Source: Candidatus Woesearchaeota archaeon
GTDB lineage: Archaea; Nanoarchaeota; Nanoarchaeia; Woesearchaeales; GW2011-AR4
NCBI GenBank assembly: GCA_023259315.1
Contig: JAHFQL010000008.1
Coordinates: 1 to 23,356 of the forward strand
DNA: 23,356 nt
Direction of reading: 5' to 3'
Shown: one piece after another, positions 1-7,875 of the stretch
How positions within the stretch are numbered: position 1 is the stretch's first letter
How the letters are laid out: every line of letters starts with the position of its first letter
The notes under the pieces: generated by a model
What the model saw: only the letters and a program-made list of their open reading frames with translations
What the model was told of the DNA's origin: nothing
The model's database searches: none
Position numbers and translations under genes: made by a program

Positions 1-212
1 GCAAATGGGTGTTTTTGGGTAATCCCTTTCAAAAGGCAAACTGCTTTATCATAAATATCTCCTTTTTCACTTTTACAATTTTTAATAACCTCATTTAAAG
101 CGCTATAACTTAATAAATCTGGTTTATCGGCTTTTTTGACTTTGATTCTGACTAATACTAATTTGTTTATTTCAATAATCTTTTCTGGAGTTGGATAGAT
201 TATTTTTGCCAT
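1..212 (-). CDS. Fic/Doc-family protein, N-terminal part (runs off left edge)
   Basis: An open frame begins with ATG at 212 and leaves the window after about 70 residues. The start matches death-on-curing (Doc) proteins: an opening PTPEKIIEIN segment, then an amphipathic stretch ending in KGITQKHPFA. The HPF(A) at the edge is the beginning of the Fic active-site motif HxFx(D/N)GNxR. Fic/Doc enzymes transfer AMP or phosphate onto target proteins, and Doc forms are toxins of type II toxin-antitoxin pairs. The catalytic GNKR part lies outside the window, so activity cannot be judged and no antitoxin is visible. The ATG lies only 15 nt after the 3' end of the tRNA-Ser gene on the same strand, and no separate TATA box is evident, so the two may be co-transcribed. 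The family call is fairly firm; Fic versus Doc subtype is not. Confidence 0.72.
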   Translation of the reverse strand, partial: MAKIIYPTPEKIIEINKLVLVRIKVKKADKPDLLSYSALNEVIKNCKSEKGDIYDKAVCLLKGITQKHPF

Positions 213-241
213 AGCATTAAACAAAAACGCCGAGGGGGAGA

Positions 242-263
242 CTTTCATAACATTAAAGGTTAG
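242..263 (-). other. Intron 2 of tRNA-Ser(GCU), T-loop position 59/60
   Basis: A 22-nt insertion lies between A59 and U60 of the T loop. It forms a textbook bulge-helix-bulge: outer stem GGGAG/CUCCC, 3-nt bulge AGU on the 3' side, 4-bp helix UUCA/UGAA, 3-nt bulge AAC on the 5' side, then helix UAAC/GUUA closed by a 7-nt loop. Cutting after the second base of each bulge gives the consensus T loop UUCAAAU. Confidence 0.82.
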
Positions 264-295
264 TTTGAACTCCCGAGTCCTTGCGGACACTGAAT

Positions 296-332
296 GTGTG
301 CGATATTGTAGGTTTTATAAGAACAAAGTTCT
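296..332 (-). other. Intron 1 of tRNA-Ser(GCU), canonical position 37/38
   Basis: A 37-nt insertion sits directly after A37 in the anticodon loop, the standard archaeal intron position. Removing it restores a 7-nt loop and the stem CUGGA/UUCAG. Its 5' part contains a 6-bp hairpin, AAGAAC/GUUCUU, with a 3-nt loop. The expected central helix between U32-C35 and the 3' end of the intron is imperfect: three pairs plus a mismatch. The splice motif is therefore a relaxed bulge-helix-bulge by eye. Confidence 0.75.
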
Positions 333-402
333 TAGCAATCCAGCGCAATACCGGGCTATGCGACCTCGGCATCATAATAGCCCCTCTTACTCCAGAATTC
401 GT

Positions 403-413
403 ATTTATTTAAA
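403..413 (-). promoter_or_regulatory. TATA box of tRNA-Ser gene
   Basis: Minus-strand TTTAAATAAATA lies about 38 nt before the mature 5' end, leaving room for a short 5' leader of the pre-tRNA. Confidence 0.55.
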
Positions 414-513
414 TGCTTTTTGTTGTTTTTTAAATTTTTATTGAACTATATATTCTTGTGTTTTAAATTACTAATAGATTTTTAATTAATGTTTATTTGC
501 AATCAACAACAAA

Positions 514-523
514 ACTTATAAAC
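514..523 (+). promoter_or_regulatory. TATA box of the transglutaminase-like gene
   Basis: ACTTATAAAC is centred 27-28 nt before the ATG at 546. This fits a leaderless transcript and supports ATG 546 over the upstream TTG at 537. Confidence 0.6.
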
Positions 524-545
524 CAACATATCAATTTTGAACAAA

Positions 546-2507
546 ATGAAAAAAATTTTGGCATTTTTTATTTTATTGATAACAATTCCTTCTGCTTTTG
601 CTGACTGGTTCTATGACAGCCAAAATATAGTTGCTAATATTGATATCTCTTCTTATGCTGAAGTTGTTCCTACATCACCAAATGGTTATATTGAAAGTGC
701 AACCGTAAACATGACATTCTTTCCAAAAAAAACCGATGCCCAGGAATTGCTAAAATTCTACACGAATCCTCAAGCAGAATCAACAGAAAATTCACTAAAA
801 TTTACGTGGAAAAAGCCAGAAGGCAGGATTGATTTCAAGCTGAATACAGACGTCAAAACAACTAATGCATTAACAAAGATAAAACAAAAAATAGAATTTC
901 CAATTGAGGAATTGCCAAAAGATGTTGTTGTCTACACAAAGCCAAGCGAAACTATTGATTCAAGCGATGAAGACATAATAAGAGTTGCTTCTGAGCTTGT
1001 CAAAGGAGAAGATGATTTGTATGCTGCTGTTTTCAAAATAGCGGACTGGACAAAAAATAACGTAAATTATAATTTAAGCACTTTGGGGGCTGAAGTTACC
1101 AAAAAAGCTTCATGGGTTTTGCAAAACAAGCAGGGTGTCTGCAGCGAGTTAACATCATTATTTGTTGCTTTGTCAAGAGCTGTTGGAATTCCTGCAAGGG
1201 TAGTTTCAGGAATGTCGTATACAAACTCGCCATTATTCCCAGAAAATTGGGGAGCTCATGCGTGGGCAGAGGTTTATTTTCCCGGCTACGGGTGGGTTCC
1301 TTTTGATGTTACTTACGGCGAATACGGATGGGTTGATCCAACCCACATAAAATTCAAGGACGCTGTTGACACCGGCGAGCCGTCAACTTACTACAACTGG
1401 CTAGGCAGGTATGCTGATTTAAAAACAAGAAAGCTTGACATAAAAACAAATTTGATTGATAAAGCAGGAAATTTTAAAACTTCATTAAACATAGAAGCTT
1501 CTCCTTTAAAAAAGGCCATTAGCTTTGGCTCATACAATTTGCTCGAAGCAACTGTAAAAAATCCCAATGACTTTTATTATGCAACTGAAATTTATTTGAG
1601 CAAATCAAAAGAAGTTGAGATTATTGGGAACGAATTGAAAAGCGTTTTATTGCTGCCAGGAGAAACAAAAAAAATATTCTGGATATTAAAGTTGAATAAT
1701 AACCTGAACAGCAGATATTCCTACACATTTCCCTTGATTGCCAGCACATTAAATAATATTTCTGCAGAAACAAGCTTTATGTCCGATACGAGAGAAATTG
1801 ATGTTCCATTTGAAGAGGTTGAGCAAGCAGCAAAATTGTTGGAAGAAGAGAAAGAAAAAAAATATTCTGGAAATGTTGTCTTGGATTGCAAAGTTGGCAA
1901 GGACGAATTTTATGAATATGAAGATGTCAAAGTTTATTGTGATGCAAAAAACACAGGAAATATATTTCTTAATGATTTAGATGCCTGTTTTGAAAATCAA
2001 TGCAAAAAAATGAGTTTGGGCATTTCACAGACAAAAAATGTTACATTTGAGATAAACAAATCAAATATTGGTTTAAGAGAAATTCCAGTTACATTGAGAA
2101 ATGAGCTTGTTTCAAAATCATCTTATATTAACTTCAAAATTGATGATGCGCCAAAAATTGAAATTGAAAATTCAGAATTTCCTTTAAATGTTTCCTACAA
2201 TGAAAATTTCACTGTTGCTTTTACGCTTGCAAAAAAATCTATGTCAAATCCAAAAAATGTTGAAATCATTTTTGCTCAAAATGGATTTGAAAAAAAATGG
2301 GGCATTGAGGAATTGACGGAAAACAGAAAATTTGTCTTGGACTTTATAGGAAATCGGCTAAGATATGGAAAAAATGATTATAAGCTAAAAGTCAACTATT
2401 TCGATGGATTAGGAAAACAATATAATGCAAATAAAGAATTTTCAATAGAGCTCTCAAATGTTAATTTATTCCAGAGATTGATTTTGTGGGTGAATAGTTT
2501 GTTTTGA
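546..2507 (+). CDS. Secreted transglutaminase-like cysteine protease-fold protein
   Basis: The 653-residue protein begins with a signal peptide (MKKILAFFILL... ending SAFA, cleavage near residue 19-20). A transglutaminase-core domain follows. Its catalytic triad is visible: Cys199 in QGVCSE, His238 in GAHAWAEV and Asp254 in PFDVTYG. The order and spacing match the archaeal/bacterial transglut_core family, whose members act as proteases or amide-forming enzymes on cell-surface proteins. The rest, about residues 300-640, is beta-rich and Ig/CARDB-like, with NxS/T sites and no clear membrane anchor; the C-terminus ends in a short hydrophobic amphipathic stretch. ATG 546 is preferred over TTG 537 because it starts the signal peptide exactly and lies 27 nt after a TATA box. 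The substrate is unknown. Confidence 0.85.
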   Translation: MKKILAFFILLITIPSAFADWFYDSQNIVANIDISSYAEVVPTSPNGYIESATVNMTFFPKKTDAQELLKFYTNPQAESTENSLKFTWKKPEGRIDFKLNTDVKTTNALTKIKQKIEFPIEELPKDVVVYTKPSETIDSSDEDIIRVASELVKGEDDLYAAVFKIADWTKNNVNYNLSTLGAEVTKKASWVLQNKQGVCSELTSLFVALSRAVGIPARVVSGMSYTNSPLFPENWGAHAWAEVYFPGYGWVPFDVTYGEYGWVDPTHIKFKDAVDTGEPSTYYNWLGRYADLKTRKLDIKTNLIDKAGNFKTSLNIEASPLKKAISFGSYNLLEATVKNPNDFYYATEIYLSKSKEVEIIGNELKSVLLLPGETKKIFWILKLNNNLNSRYSYTFPLIASTLNNISAETSFMSDTREIDVPFEEVEQAAKLLEEEKEKKYSGNVVLDCKVGKDEFYEYEDVKVYCDAKNTGNIFLNDLDACFENQCKKMSLGISQTKNVTFEINKSNIGLREIPVTLRNELVSKSSYINFKIDDAPKIEIENSEFPLNVSYNENFTVAFTLAKKSMSNPKNVEIIFAQNGFEKKWGIEELTENRKFVLDFIGNRLRYGKNDYKLKVNYFDGLGKQYNANKEFSIELSNVNLFQRLILWVNSLF

Positions 2508-2603
2508 AAGATAAAGTAATATAATTCTTTTCTATAATGTAAATAATAAAATTTAATCATATAAAAATATCTTTCTATACTGAAAATTAATAAAAATACA
2601 AAG

Positions 2604-2613
2604 TTTTATAAAG
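2604..2613 (+). promoter_or_regulatory. TATA box of the PIN-ATPase-KH gene
   Basis: TTTTATAAAG is centred about 27 nt before ATG 2635, predicting a leaderless mRNA. Confidence 0.6.
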
Positions 2614-2634
2614 AAATGCCGATTTCAGTTTTTT

Positions 2635-4503
2635 ATGGAAAATATTAATCAGGAATTGATAGAGAAGATAGTGCCAGACACATCTGTCATAATTGAAGGT
2701 CTGTTATCAGAAAAGTTAAGAAATAATCACATTAAAGCAAATGAAATCATAGTGCATGAAGCTGTGATTGCAGAGCTTGAGCATCAGGCTAATCTAGGCA
2801 AAGCAATAGGCTTTCTTGGCTTGGATGAAATCAAGAGAATCAAAAGGCTTTCAACAGAGAAGGGTTTTGAACTTACCTTTAAAGGTTCAAGGCCAAGTGC
2901 TGCTGAAATAAGGCATGCTTCTCTGGGCGAAATTGATTCTTTAATCAGGCAATTGGCTTATGATGAAGATGCAACTTTAGTAACATCTGACAAGGTGCAA
3001 AGCGAAGTTGCATTAGCAAAAGGGATGAAGGTTGTTTACTACAAGAGACCTGAAAAAGGCCTTCGCAAATTAAAGCTTGAGAGATTTTTTGATGAAACAA
3101 CAATGAGTGTTCATTTAAGGGAAAATGTACCGCCGTATGCAAAAAAAGGAGTGCCTGGCAACTGGCAGTTTAAAGAGCTTAGAAAAGCGCTGTTAAAGCA
3201 AGAAGAAATACAGGATATATCAAGAGAGATTATAGAGGATGCAAAGCTCAGAAAAGATGGGTTTATTGAAATTGAAAGGGCAGGCTCGACAATTGTGCAG
3301 CTCGGCACTTTTAGGATTGTGATAACAAGGCCGCCTTTTTCAGATGGATGGGAGATAACTGCTGTAAGGCCTGTCAGGAAATTAAGCTTAAGCGATTACA
3401 AATTAAGCGAGAAATTAATGAAAAGGGTTGCAGAGCAGGCAGAAGGAGTTCTTGTTGCAGGCGCTCCTGGCATGGGCAAAACAACCTTTGCGCAGGCTTT
3501 AGCTGAATATTATGCATCTCAAAACAAAATTGTAAAAACAGTAGAAGCTCCTCGAGACTTAATTTTGCCGGAAAGAATTACGCAATATGCAATCTCCTAT
3601 GGAGATGCCCAGGAAATTCATGATATTTTATTGCTTTCAAGGCCAGATTATACAATTTTTGACGAGATGAGGAACACAGATGACTTCATGCTTTTTGCTG
3701 ACTTGAGATTAGCTGGTGTTGGAATGGTTGGGGTTGTGCACGCAACATCTCCAGTTGACGCTATTCAAAGATTTATTGGAAGGGTAGAAATGGGCGTTAT
3801 TCCGCAAGTGATTGACACAGTTATCTTCATTAAAGATGGTTTCATCAACAAGGTTCTTGCCTTGAAAATGACAGTCAAGGTTCCTTCAGGCATGACAGAA
3901 GCGGATTTGGCAAGGCCAGTTGTTGTCATCAATGATTTTGAAACCGGCAAGCTTAATTATGAAATTTACAGCTATGGTGAGCAGACCGTTGTTATTCCAG
4001 TTCAGGAAGGCAGAGAAAAAAGCGGCGCTCATAAATTGGCAGAAACAACAATACTTGCAGAATTCCAAAAATATTCTCGAAATGTTGAAGTTGAGATGCT
4101 GTCTGACAATAAATGCATTGTCTATGTTGCAGATGCCGACATTGCAAGAATAATTGGCAAGCAGGGAGTGAACATAACAAGAATTGAGGAAAGGCTGGGA
4201 ATCGGAATTGATATTAAAAGTATAGAGGAAAAATATGATTCAGCAAAAGAGCAAAATAAGTTTGGCACAGCAAAAGAACAAAAAGATATTCCTTTTGAAG
4301 TCAATCACAAAAAAAATCAGTTATTAATTGAGCTTGGAATGGACATGCAAAACAAAGATGTCGACATTTACGTAAATGAAGAATTTATCCTGAGCGCAAA
4401 AGCAGGAAAAACCGGCACAATAAAAATAAAGAAAAGCAACAACATTGGAAGGAGATTGATGGATGCCTTGAATAGAAAAGAGAAGTTAAGGTTGGTGGTT
4501 TGA
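2635..4503 (+). CDS. PIN domain / VirB11-like ATPase / KH domain fusion protein
   Basis: The 622-residue cytoplasmic protein has three parts. Residues 10-140 are a PIN nuclease fold with the acidic set Asp15, Glu47, Asp101 and Asp119. Residues 225-420 are a secretion-type (PilT/VirB11-like) ATPase with Walker [10 protein letters not shown] at 276-284 and acidic FDEM at 343-344. Residues 480-540 are a KH RNA-binding domain with GKQG at 508-511. This architecture is a conserved archaeal family often annotated as PilT-family ATPase. The combination of nuclease, motor and KH fits RNA processing or decay rather than pilus assembly, but its substrate is not established here. All key residues are present. 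The gene is flanked by independent promoters on both sides, so it is probably monocistronic. Confidence 0.9.
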   Translation: MENINQELIEKIVPDTSVIIEGLLSEKLRNNHIKANEIIVHEAVIAELEHQANLGKAIGFLGLDEIKRIKRLSTEKGFELTFKGSRPSAAEIRHASLGEIDSLIRQLAYDEDATLVTSDKVQSEVALAKGMKVVYYKRPEKGLRKLKLERFFDETTMSVHLRENVPPYAKKGVPGNWQFKELRKALLKQEEIQDISREIIEDAKLRKDGFIEIERAGSTIVQLGTFRIVITRPPFSDGWEITAVRPVRKLSLSDYKLSEKLMKRVAEQAEGVLVAGAPGMGKTTFAQALAEYYASQNKIVKTVEAPRDLILPERITQYAISYGDAQEIHDILLLSRPDYTIFDEMRNTDDFMLFADLRLAGVGMVGVVHATSPVDAIQRFIGRVEMGVIPQVIDTVIFIKDGFINKVLALKMTVKVPSGMTEADLARPVVVINDFETGKLNYEIYSYGEQTVVIPVQEGREKSGAHKLAETTILAEFQKYSRNVEVEMLSDNKCIVYVADADIARIIGKQGVNITRIEERLGIGIDIKSIEEKYDSAKEQNKFGTAKEQKDIPFEVNHKKNQLLIELGMDMQNKDVDIYVNEEFILSAKAGKTGTIKIKKSNNIGRRLMDALNRKEKLRLVV

Positions 4504-4581
4504 AGATTTTGATTATTTGTTTTTATCTATATTTTTCACAATAAAAAGCTTTATTAATATCCTAAATAAATTTTTGGCAAG

Positions 4582-6354
4582 GTGGGCAAAAGAGAAGTTA
4601 AAAGCGCATATTTTTGTGCAGAATTTGGGATAGAAGGATTACCCTTCGGAGGCGGTCTGGGAATTCTATCAGGCGATTTTATTAAATCAGGTGCCGATTT
4701 GGGATATAATGTTATTGGAGTAGGTTATCTTTACAGGAGAAGATTTCATCAAAAATTGCATCCAGATGGTTGGCAGGAAGATACGCAAAGTGTATTTGAT
4801 CCAACAGGAAAGTTGGATTATAAACCAACAGATGTTACTATACCTGTCAATTCCAAGCAGGTAAGGTTAGGAGCATGGGAGCTTCCAATTATAGGTGAGA
4901 CGGGTCATGTTGTTCCCCTTTATCTTGTTGATCCTAATGGGAACAATGACTCATCTCAGAGTGATGAAGTATGTAGTTTTTTGTACCCTTCATCTCAACA
5001 ACCTTATGATCGTCTCGCTCAGGAACAAGTTCTTGGAACCGGTGGTGTAAGGATATTAAAAGCACTTGGGCATGGAGATATAGACGTGTGCCATATGAAT
5101 GAAGGGCATGTTGCATTAGCTGGACTTGAAACATTGAGAGAATATGGAAGTTTAGAAGAAGCAAGAAGGCATCTAGTATTTACAACTCATACGCCAGTTC
5201 CAGCAGGTATAGACCATTTCCCACGAGATTTAGCAGAATTAGTTTTACGTGAATGCCTTCCATCGCTAGGGTACATGAAAGAATTAACAGGCGCTGATGA
5301 ACTCAATATGGCCAGACTTGCTATGTCTTTATCAGGTCAAGCATTTGGTGTTTCACCATTGCATGCTGCAGTTTCAAGATATAAATTTAGTGACTTTCCA
5401 AATATGTACAGGCTATACAGCATAGATAACGGAGTTCATTTACAAACTTGGGTCTCTCCCGAAGTAAGTGAATTATATGATCAATTAACCCACAAACAGT
5501 GGAGATTACATCCAGAAACTTTGGAAAGAATTTTAGAACTGTCTGACGAGCAGGTTATTAATGCTCACAACGCATCCAGAGATAAACTCGGATATTTCCT
5601 GCAAAATAATCCTAGAGCAAAAAATCAAGGAGCAACTTACGATCCAAATAAATTAACAATAGGGTTTGCAAGAAGATTTGCAACATATAAACAAGCAACT
5701 CTCATTTTTGAGCAAATTGACAGATTAAGAAGATTAGGCAATGATATACAGATTGTTTTTGCTGGAAAAGCGCATCCAAGTGATGTGCCGGGCAAAGAAG
5801 TTATAAAAGAAGTTTTTAGATATATGAAGGAACTGCAAGGACAAGTTTCTATATGGTTTATCGAAGATTATGACAGGAAAGTTGCAAAGTATATGGTGAG
5901 GGGTGCAGATGTATGGCTTAACAATCCTGAACGATTATTAGAAGCTTCAGGGACAAGCGGAATGAAAGCTGCACCAAATTTTGTTCCTCAGCTTTCCATA
6001 CTCGATGGATGGTCAGTACCGCAGGAGCCTGCAAAAGGTTATAGACTTCCCAAAGGATTGATTGAAGGAGTAACTGGCTGGAGTATAGGCAGAGCACCAA
6101 CTCAAGAAGATTTTATGTTATTAAATGGAGATCATCATGCGCATTTAAAAAGACAAGAAGACAGAGCTGAAGATGCCGCAAGTTTATATTCTAAATTAGA
6201 ACACCTTGCTGATTTTAGAAAAGACAGAAAAGCTTTCGCTCAAGTTATGAAAAGGGCAGCGGCACATAATGCTCCTTGGTTTAACACTCATAGAGTGGCG
6301 AGACAATATTTAGAAGTTTACAATGCTTTATTGGAAGACAGAATTGCCGCTTAA
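4582..6354 (+). CDS. glgP: Alpha-glucan phosphorylase (glycogen phosphorylase family, short form)
   Basis: The 590-residue protein carries hallmarks of the alpha-glucan phosphorylase family, which releases glucose-1-phosphate from glycogen or maltodextrin using pyridoxal phosphate. The N-terminus matches the SxEFG...GGLGxLxGD motif (AEFGIEGLPFGGGLGILSGD). Downstream are HMNEGH, TTHTPVPAG and the C-terminal PLP motif SGTSGMKAA, whose Lys462 should hold PLP, followed by LDGW. It lacks the extra N-terminal domain (DUF3417 type) found in longer archaeal homologues such as those of about 840 residues. The start is GTG at 4582, about 28 nt after an AT-rich box (4549-4559); no ATG precedes it in a better place. 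No other glycogen gene is adjacent. Leu TTA and Lys AAA seem favoured compared with neighbours, which may indicate acquisition by transfer (visual impression only). Confidence 0.9.
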   Translation: MGKREVKSAYFCAEFGIEGLPFGGGLGILSGDFIKSGADLGYNVIGVGYLYRRRFHQKLHPDGWQEDTQSVFDPTGKLDYKPTDVTIPVNSKQVRLGAWELPIIGETGHVVPLYLVDPNGNNDSSQSDEVCSFLYPSSQQPYDRLAQEQVLGTGGVRILKALGHGDIDVCHMNEGHVALAGLETLREYGSLEEARRHLVFTTHTPVPAGIDHFPRDLAELVLRECLPSLGYMKELTGADELNMARLAMSLSGQAFGVSPLHAAVSRYKFSDFPNMYRLYSIDNGVHLQTWVSPEVSELYDQLTHKQWRLHPETLERILELSDEQVINAHNASRDKLGYFLQNNPRAKNQGATYDPNKLTIGFARRFATYKQATLIFEQIDRLRRLGNDIQIVFAGKAHPSDVPGKEVIKEVFRYMKELQGQVSIWFIEDYDRKVAKYMVRGADVWLNNPERLLEASGTSGMKAAPNFVPQLSILDGWSVPQEPAKGYRLPKGLIEGVTGWSIGRAPTQEDFMLLNGDHHAHLKRQEDRAEDAASLYSKLEHLADFRKDRKAFAQVMKRAAAHNAPWFNTHRVARQYLEVYNALLEDRIAA

Positions 6355-6374
6355 CCCAGTTCCTTTCAGAAACA

Positions 6375-6383
6375 TTTTTATAC
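6375..6383 (+). promoter_or_regulatory. TATA box of serS
   Basis: TTTTTATAC is centred about 26 nt before ATG 6406, consistent with a leaderless transcript. Confidence 0.55.
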
Positions 6384-6405
6384 ATTTTGATTAATTCTTT
6401 TTCTT

Positions 6406-7683
6406 ATGCTTGACATAAAATTCATAAGGGAGCATCCTAAGATTGTCAGGGAAGACTTGGAAAAGAGAAATGAAAAAGAGAAGCTGGAATGGCTAAAGGA
6501 TTTGCTTAAAAGTGATGCTGAATACAGAAAACTGCTGCAGGAAAATCAAAAGCTGAGGCAGAGAAGAAATGAAATAACTGATGAGATAAACAATTTGAAG
6601 AAGCAGGGCAAGGACATAAAGGAAAAAGTGCACGAAGCAAAAGAATTGCCTGCAAAAATAAAGCAAAGCGATGAAAGAATTGAAGAGCTAAAAAATAAGA
6701 TAGAACATTATTTGATGAGATTGCCAAATATTTTGCATAAATCTGTGCCGATTGGAAAAGATGCAAACGACAATGTTGTTGTTAAAACATGGGGAGAAAA
6801 GCCAAAATTTGATTTTGAGCTAAAGCCGCACGGCGAGCTTTTGCAGGAACTTAAATTAGCTAATTTTGAAAAAGCTGCTGAAGTCAGCGGCCATGGATTC
6901 TATTATCTTTTAGGGGATATTGCAAGGCTCGAGCTTGCTTTAATAAATTTTGCTGTTGATTTTCTAACTGAAAAAGATTATGTTTTAGTTGAGCCACCGT
7001 TAATGCTTAGAAGAAAGCCATATGAGGGCGTAACTGATTTGAAGGATTTTGAGACCATGATGTACAAGGTTGAGGATGAAGATTTGCTGTTGATAGCAAC
7101 ATCAGAACATCCGATTGCTGCAATGCTTATGAATGAAACCTTTGATGAGAAGCAATTGCCTATGAGATTTGCCGGCTTGAGCCCCTGCTTCAGGAAAGAG
7201 CTTGGAAGCCACAGCATTGACACAAGAGGATTGTTCAGAGTGCATCATTTCAACAAAATAGAGCAATTCATTTTCTGCAAGCCAGAAGACTCGTGGAAAT
7301 TTCACGAAGAGCTGCTAGGCAACGCAGAGGCAATATTCCAGAAATTGAAACTGCCTTACAGGATTGTTAACATATGCACGGGCGACATTGGAACAGTTGC
7401 TGCAAAAAAATATGACATAGAAGCATGGTTCCCAAGAGAAAATTTATACAGGGAAGTTGTAAGCTGCTCAAACTGCACTTCTTACCAGGCAACAAGGCTC
7501 AACATCAAGTACAAGAAAGGTGAAGAAAAAGAATTCATGCACACATTGAACAGCACAGCAATAGCAACAGGCAGGGCACTAAGGGCAATTGTCGAGAACT
7601 ACCAGCAAAAAGACGGCTCAATTAAAGTGCCTCTAGTTTTGCAGAAATACATGGGGAAGAAAGTTATTGGCAAGAGAGAATAA
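6406..7683 (+). CDS. serS: Seryl-tRNA synthetase (class II, bacterial/eukaryal type)
   Basis: The 425-residue enzyme charges tRNA-Ser with serine. Residues 1-105 form the characteristic N-terminal antiparallel coiled coil that grips the long variable arm of tRNA-Ser. The class II catalytic domain follows, with motif 2 around SPCFRKELG (Arg263), a second conserved RVHHFNKIEQF segment, and motif 3 with GRALRAI (Arg390). Length and order are normal for the common SerRS; it is not the rare methanogen type. A matching class II tRNA-Ser(GCU) is encoded at 228-370. The gene starts behind its own TATA box, 51 nt after the phosphorylase stop, and is followed by T-rich sequence. Confidence 0.96.
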   Translation: MLDIKFIREHPKIVREDLEKRNEKEKLEWLKDLLKSDAEYRKLLQENQKLRQRRNEITDEINNLKKQGKDIKEKVHEAKELPAKIKQSDERIEELKNKIEHYLMRLPNILHKSVPIGKDANDNVVVKTWGEKPKFDFELKPHGELLQELKLANFEKAAEVSGHGFYYLLGDIARLELALINFAVDFLTEKDYVLVEPPLMLRRKPYEGVTDLKDFETMMYKVEDEDLLLIATSEHPIAAMLMNETFDEKQLPMRFAGLSPCFRKELGSHSIDTRGLFRVHHFNKIEQFIFCKPEDSWKFHEELLGNAEAIFQKLKLPYRIVNICTGDIGTVAAKKYDIEAWFPRENLYREVVSCSNCTSYQATRLNIKYKKGEEKEFMHTLNSTAIATGRALRAIVENYQQKDGSIKVPLVLQKYMGKKVIGKRE

Positions 7684-7716
7684 TTTTTAAGTTTTTTATT
7701 TTTTAAAAATAATTTT
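7684..7716 (+). terminator. T-rich putative terminator after serS
   Basis: Runs of T (TTTTTAAGTTTTTTATTTTTT) begin right after the stop codon. Such tracts terminate archaeal RNA polymerase without a hairpin. Position supports the call; no experimental evidence. Confidence 0.4.
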
Positions 7717-7842
7717 TGATTAATGCGGTGTGAAAGATAGAAATACATTAAAAACAACGTTGATTTCATATTAAATAAACAATTCAATAAACTAAAATTG
7801 AAAAATAAATAATTCGACAATGAGAAAAATAAATCAACAAAA

Positions 7843-7852
7843 ACTATATAAA
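7843..7852 (+). promoter_or_regulatory. TATA box of the Orc1/Cdc6 gene
   Basis: ACTATATAAA is centred about 28 nt before ATG 7876. The surrounding 7684-7875 interval is almost entirely A/T; no clear origin-recognition repeats could be picked out by eye. Confidence 0.6.
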
Positions 7853-7875
7853 TCATAAAAACTAATCTAGATAAA

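Larger units (their letters stand above)
228..370 (-). tRNA. tRNA-Ser(GCU) with two introns
   Basis: The minus strand folds into a class II tRNA. The acceptor stem is GCCGAGG/CCUCGGC with G73. The D stem is GCA/UGC, with GG in its loop. The anticodon stem is CUGGA/UUCAG and the loop reads UUGCUAA, giving anticodon GCU (forward positions 336-334). A long variable arm, GUCC-GCAA-GGAC, is diagnostic of tRNA-Ser. The T stem is GGGAG/CUCCC. The 143-nt gene becomes a normal 84-nt tRNA only if two insertions are removed: 37 nt after position 37 (296-332) and 22 nt in the T loop (242-263). Exons are then 370-333, 295-264 and 241-228. After splicing the T loop is UUCAAAU. CCA is not encoded. A seryl-tRNA synthetase gene lies in the same window at 6406. 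Confidence 0.9.

Noticed and set aside
537..545. TTG start three codons upstream for the transglutaminase gene
   Set aside because: The ATG at 546 begins the signal peptide exactly and fits the TATA distance better.
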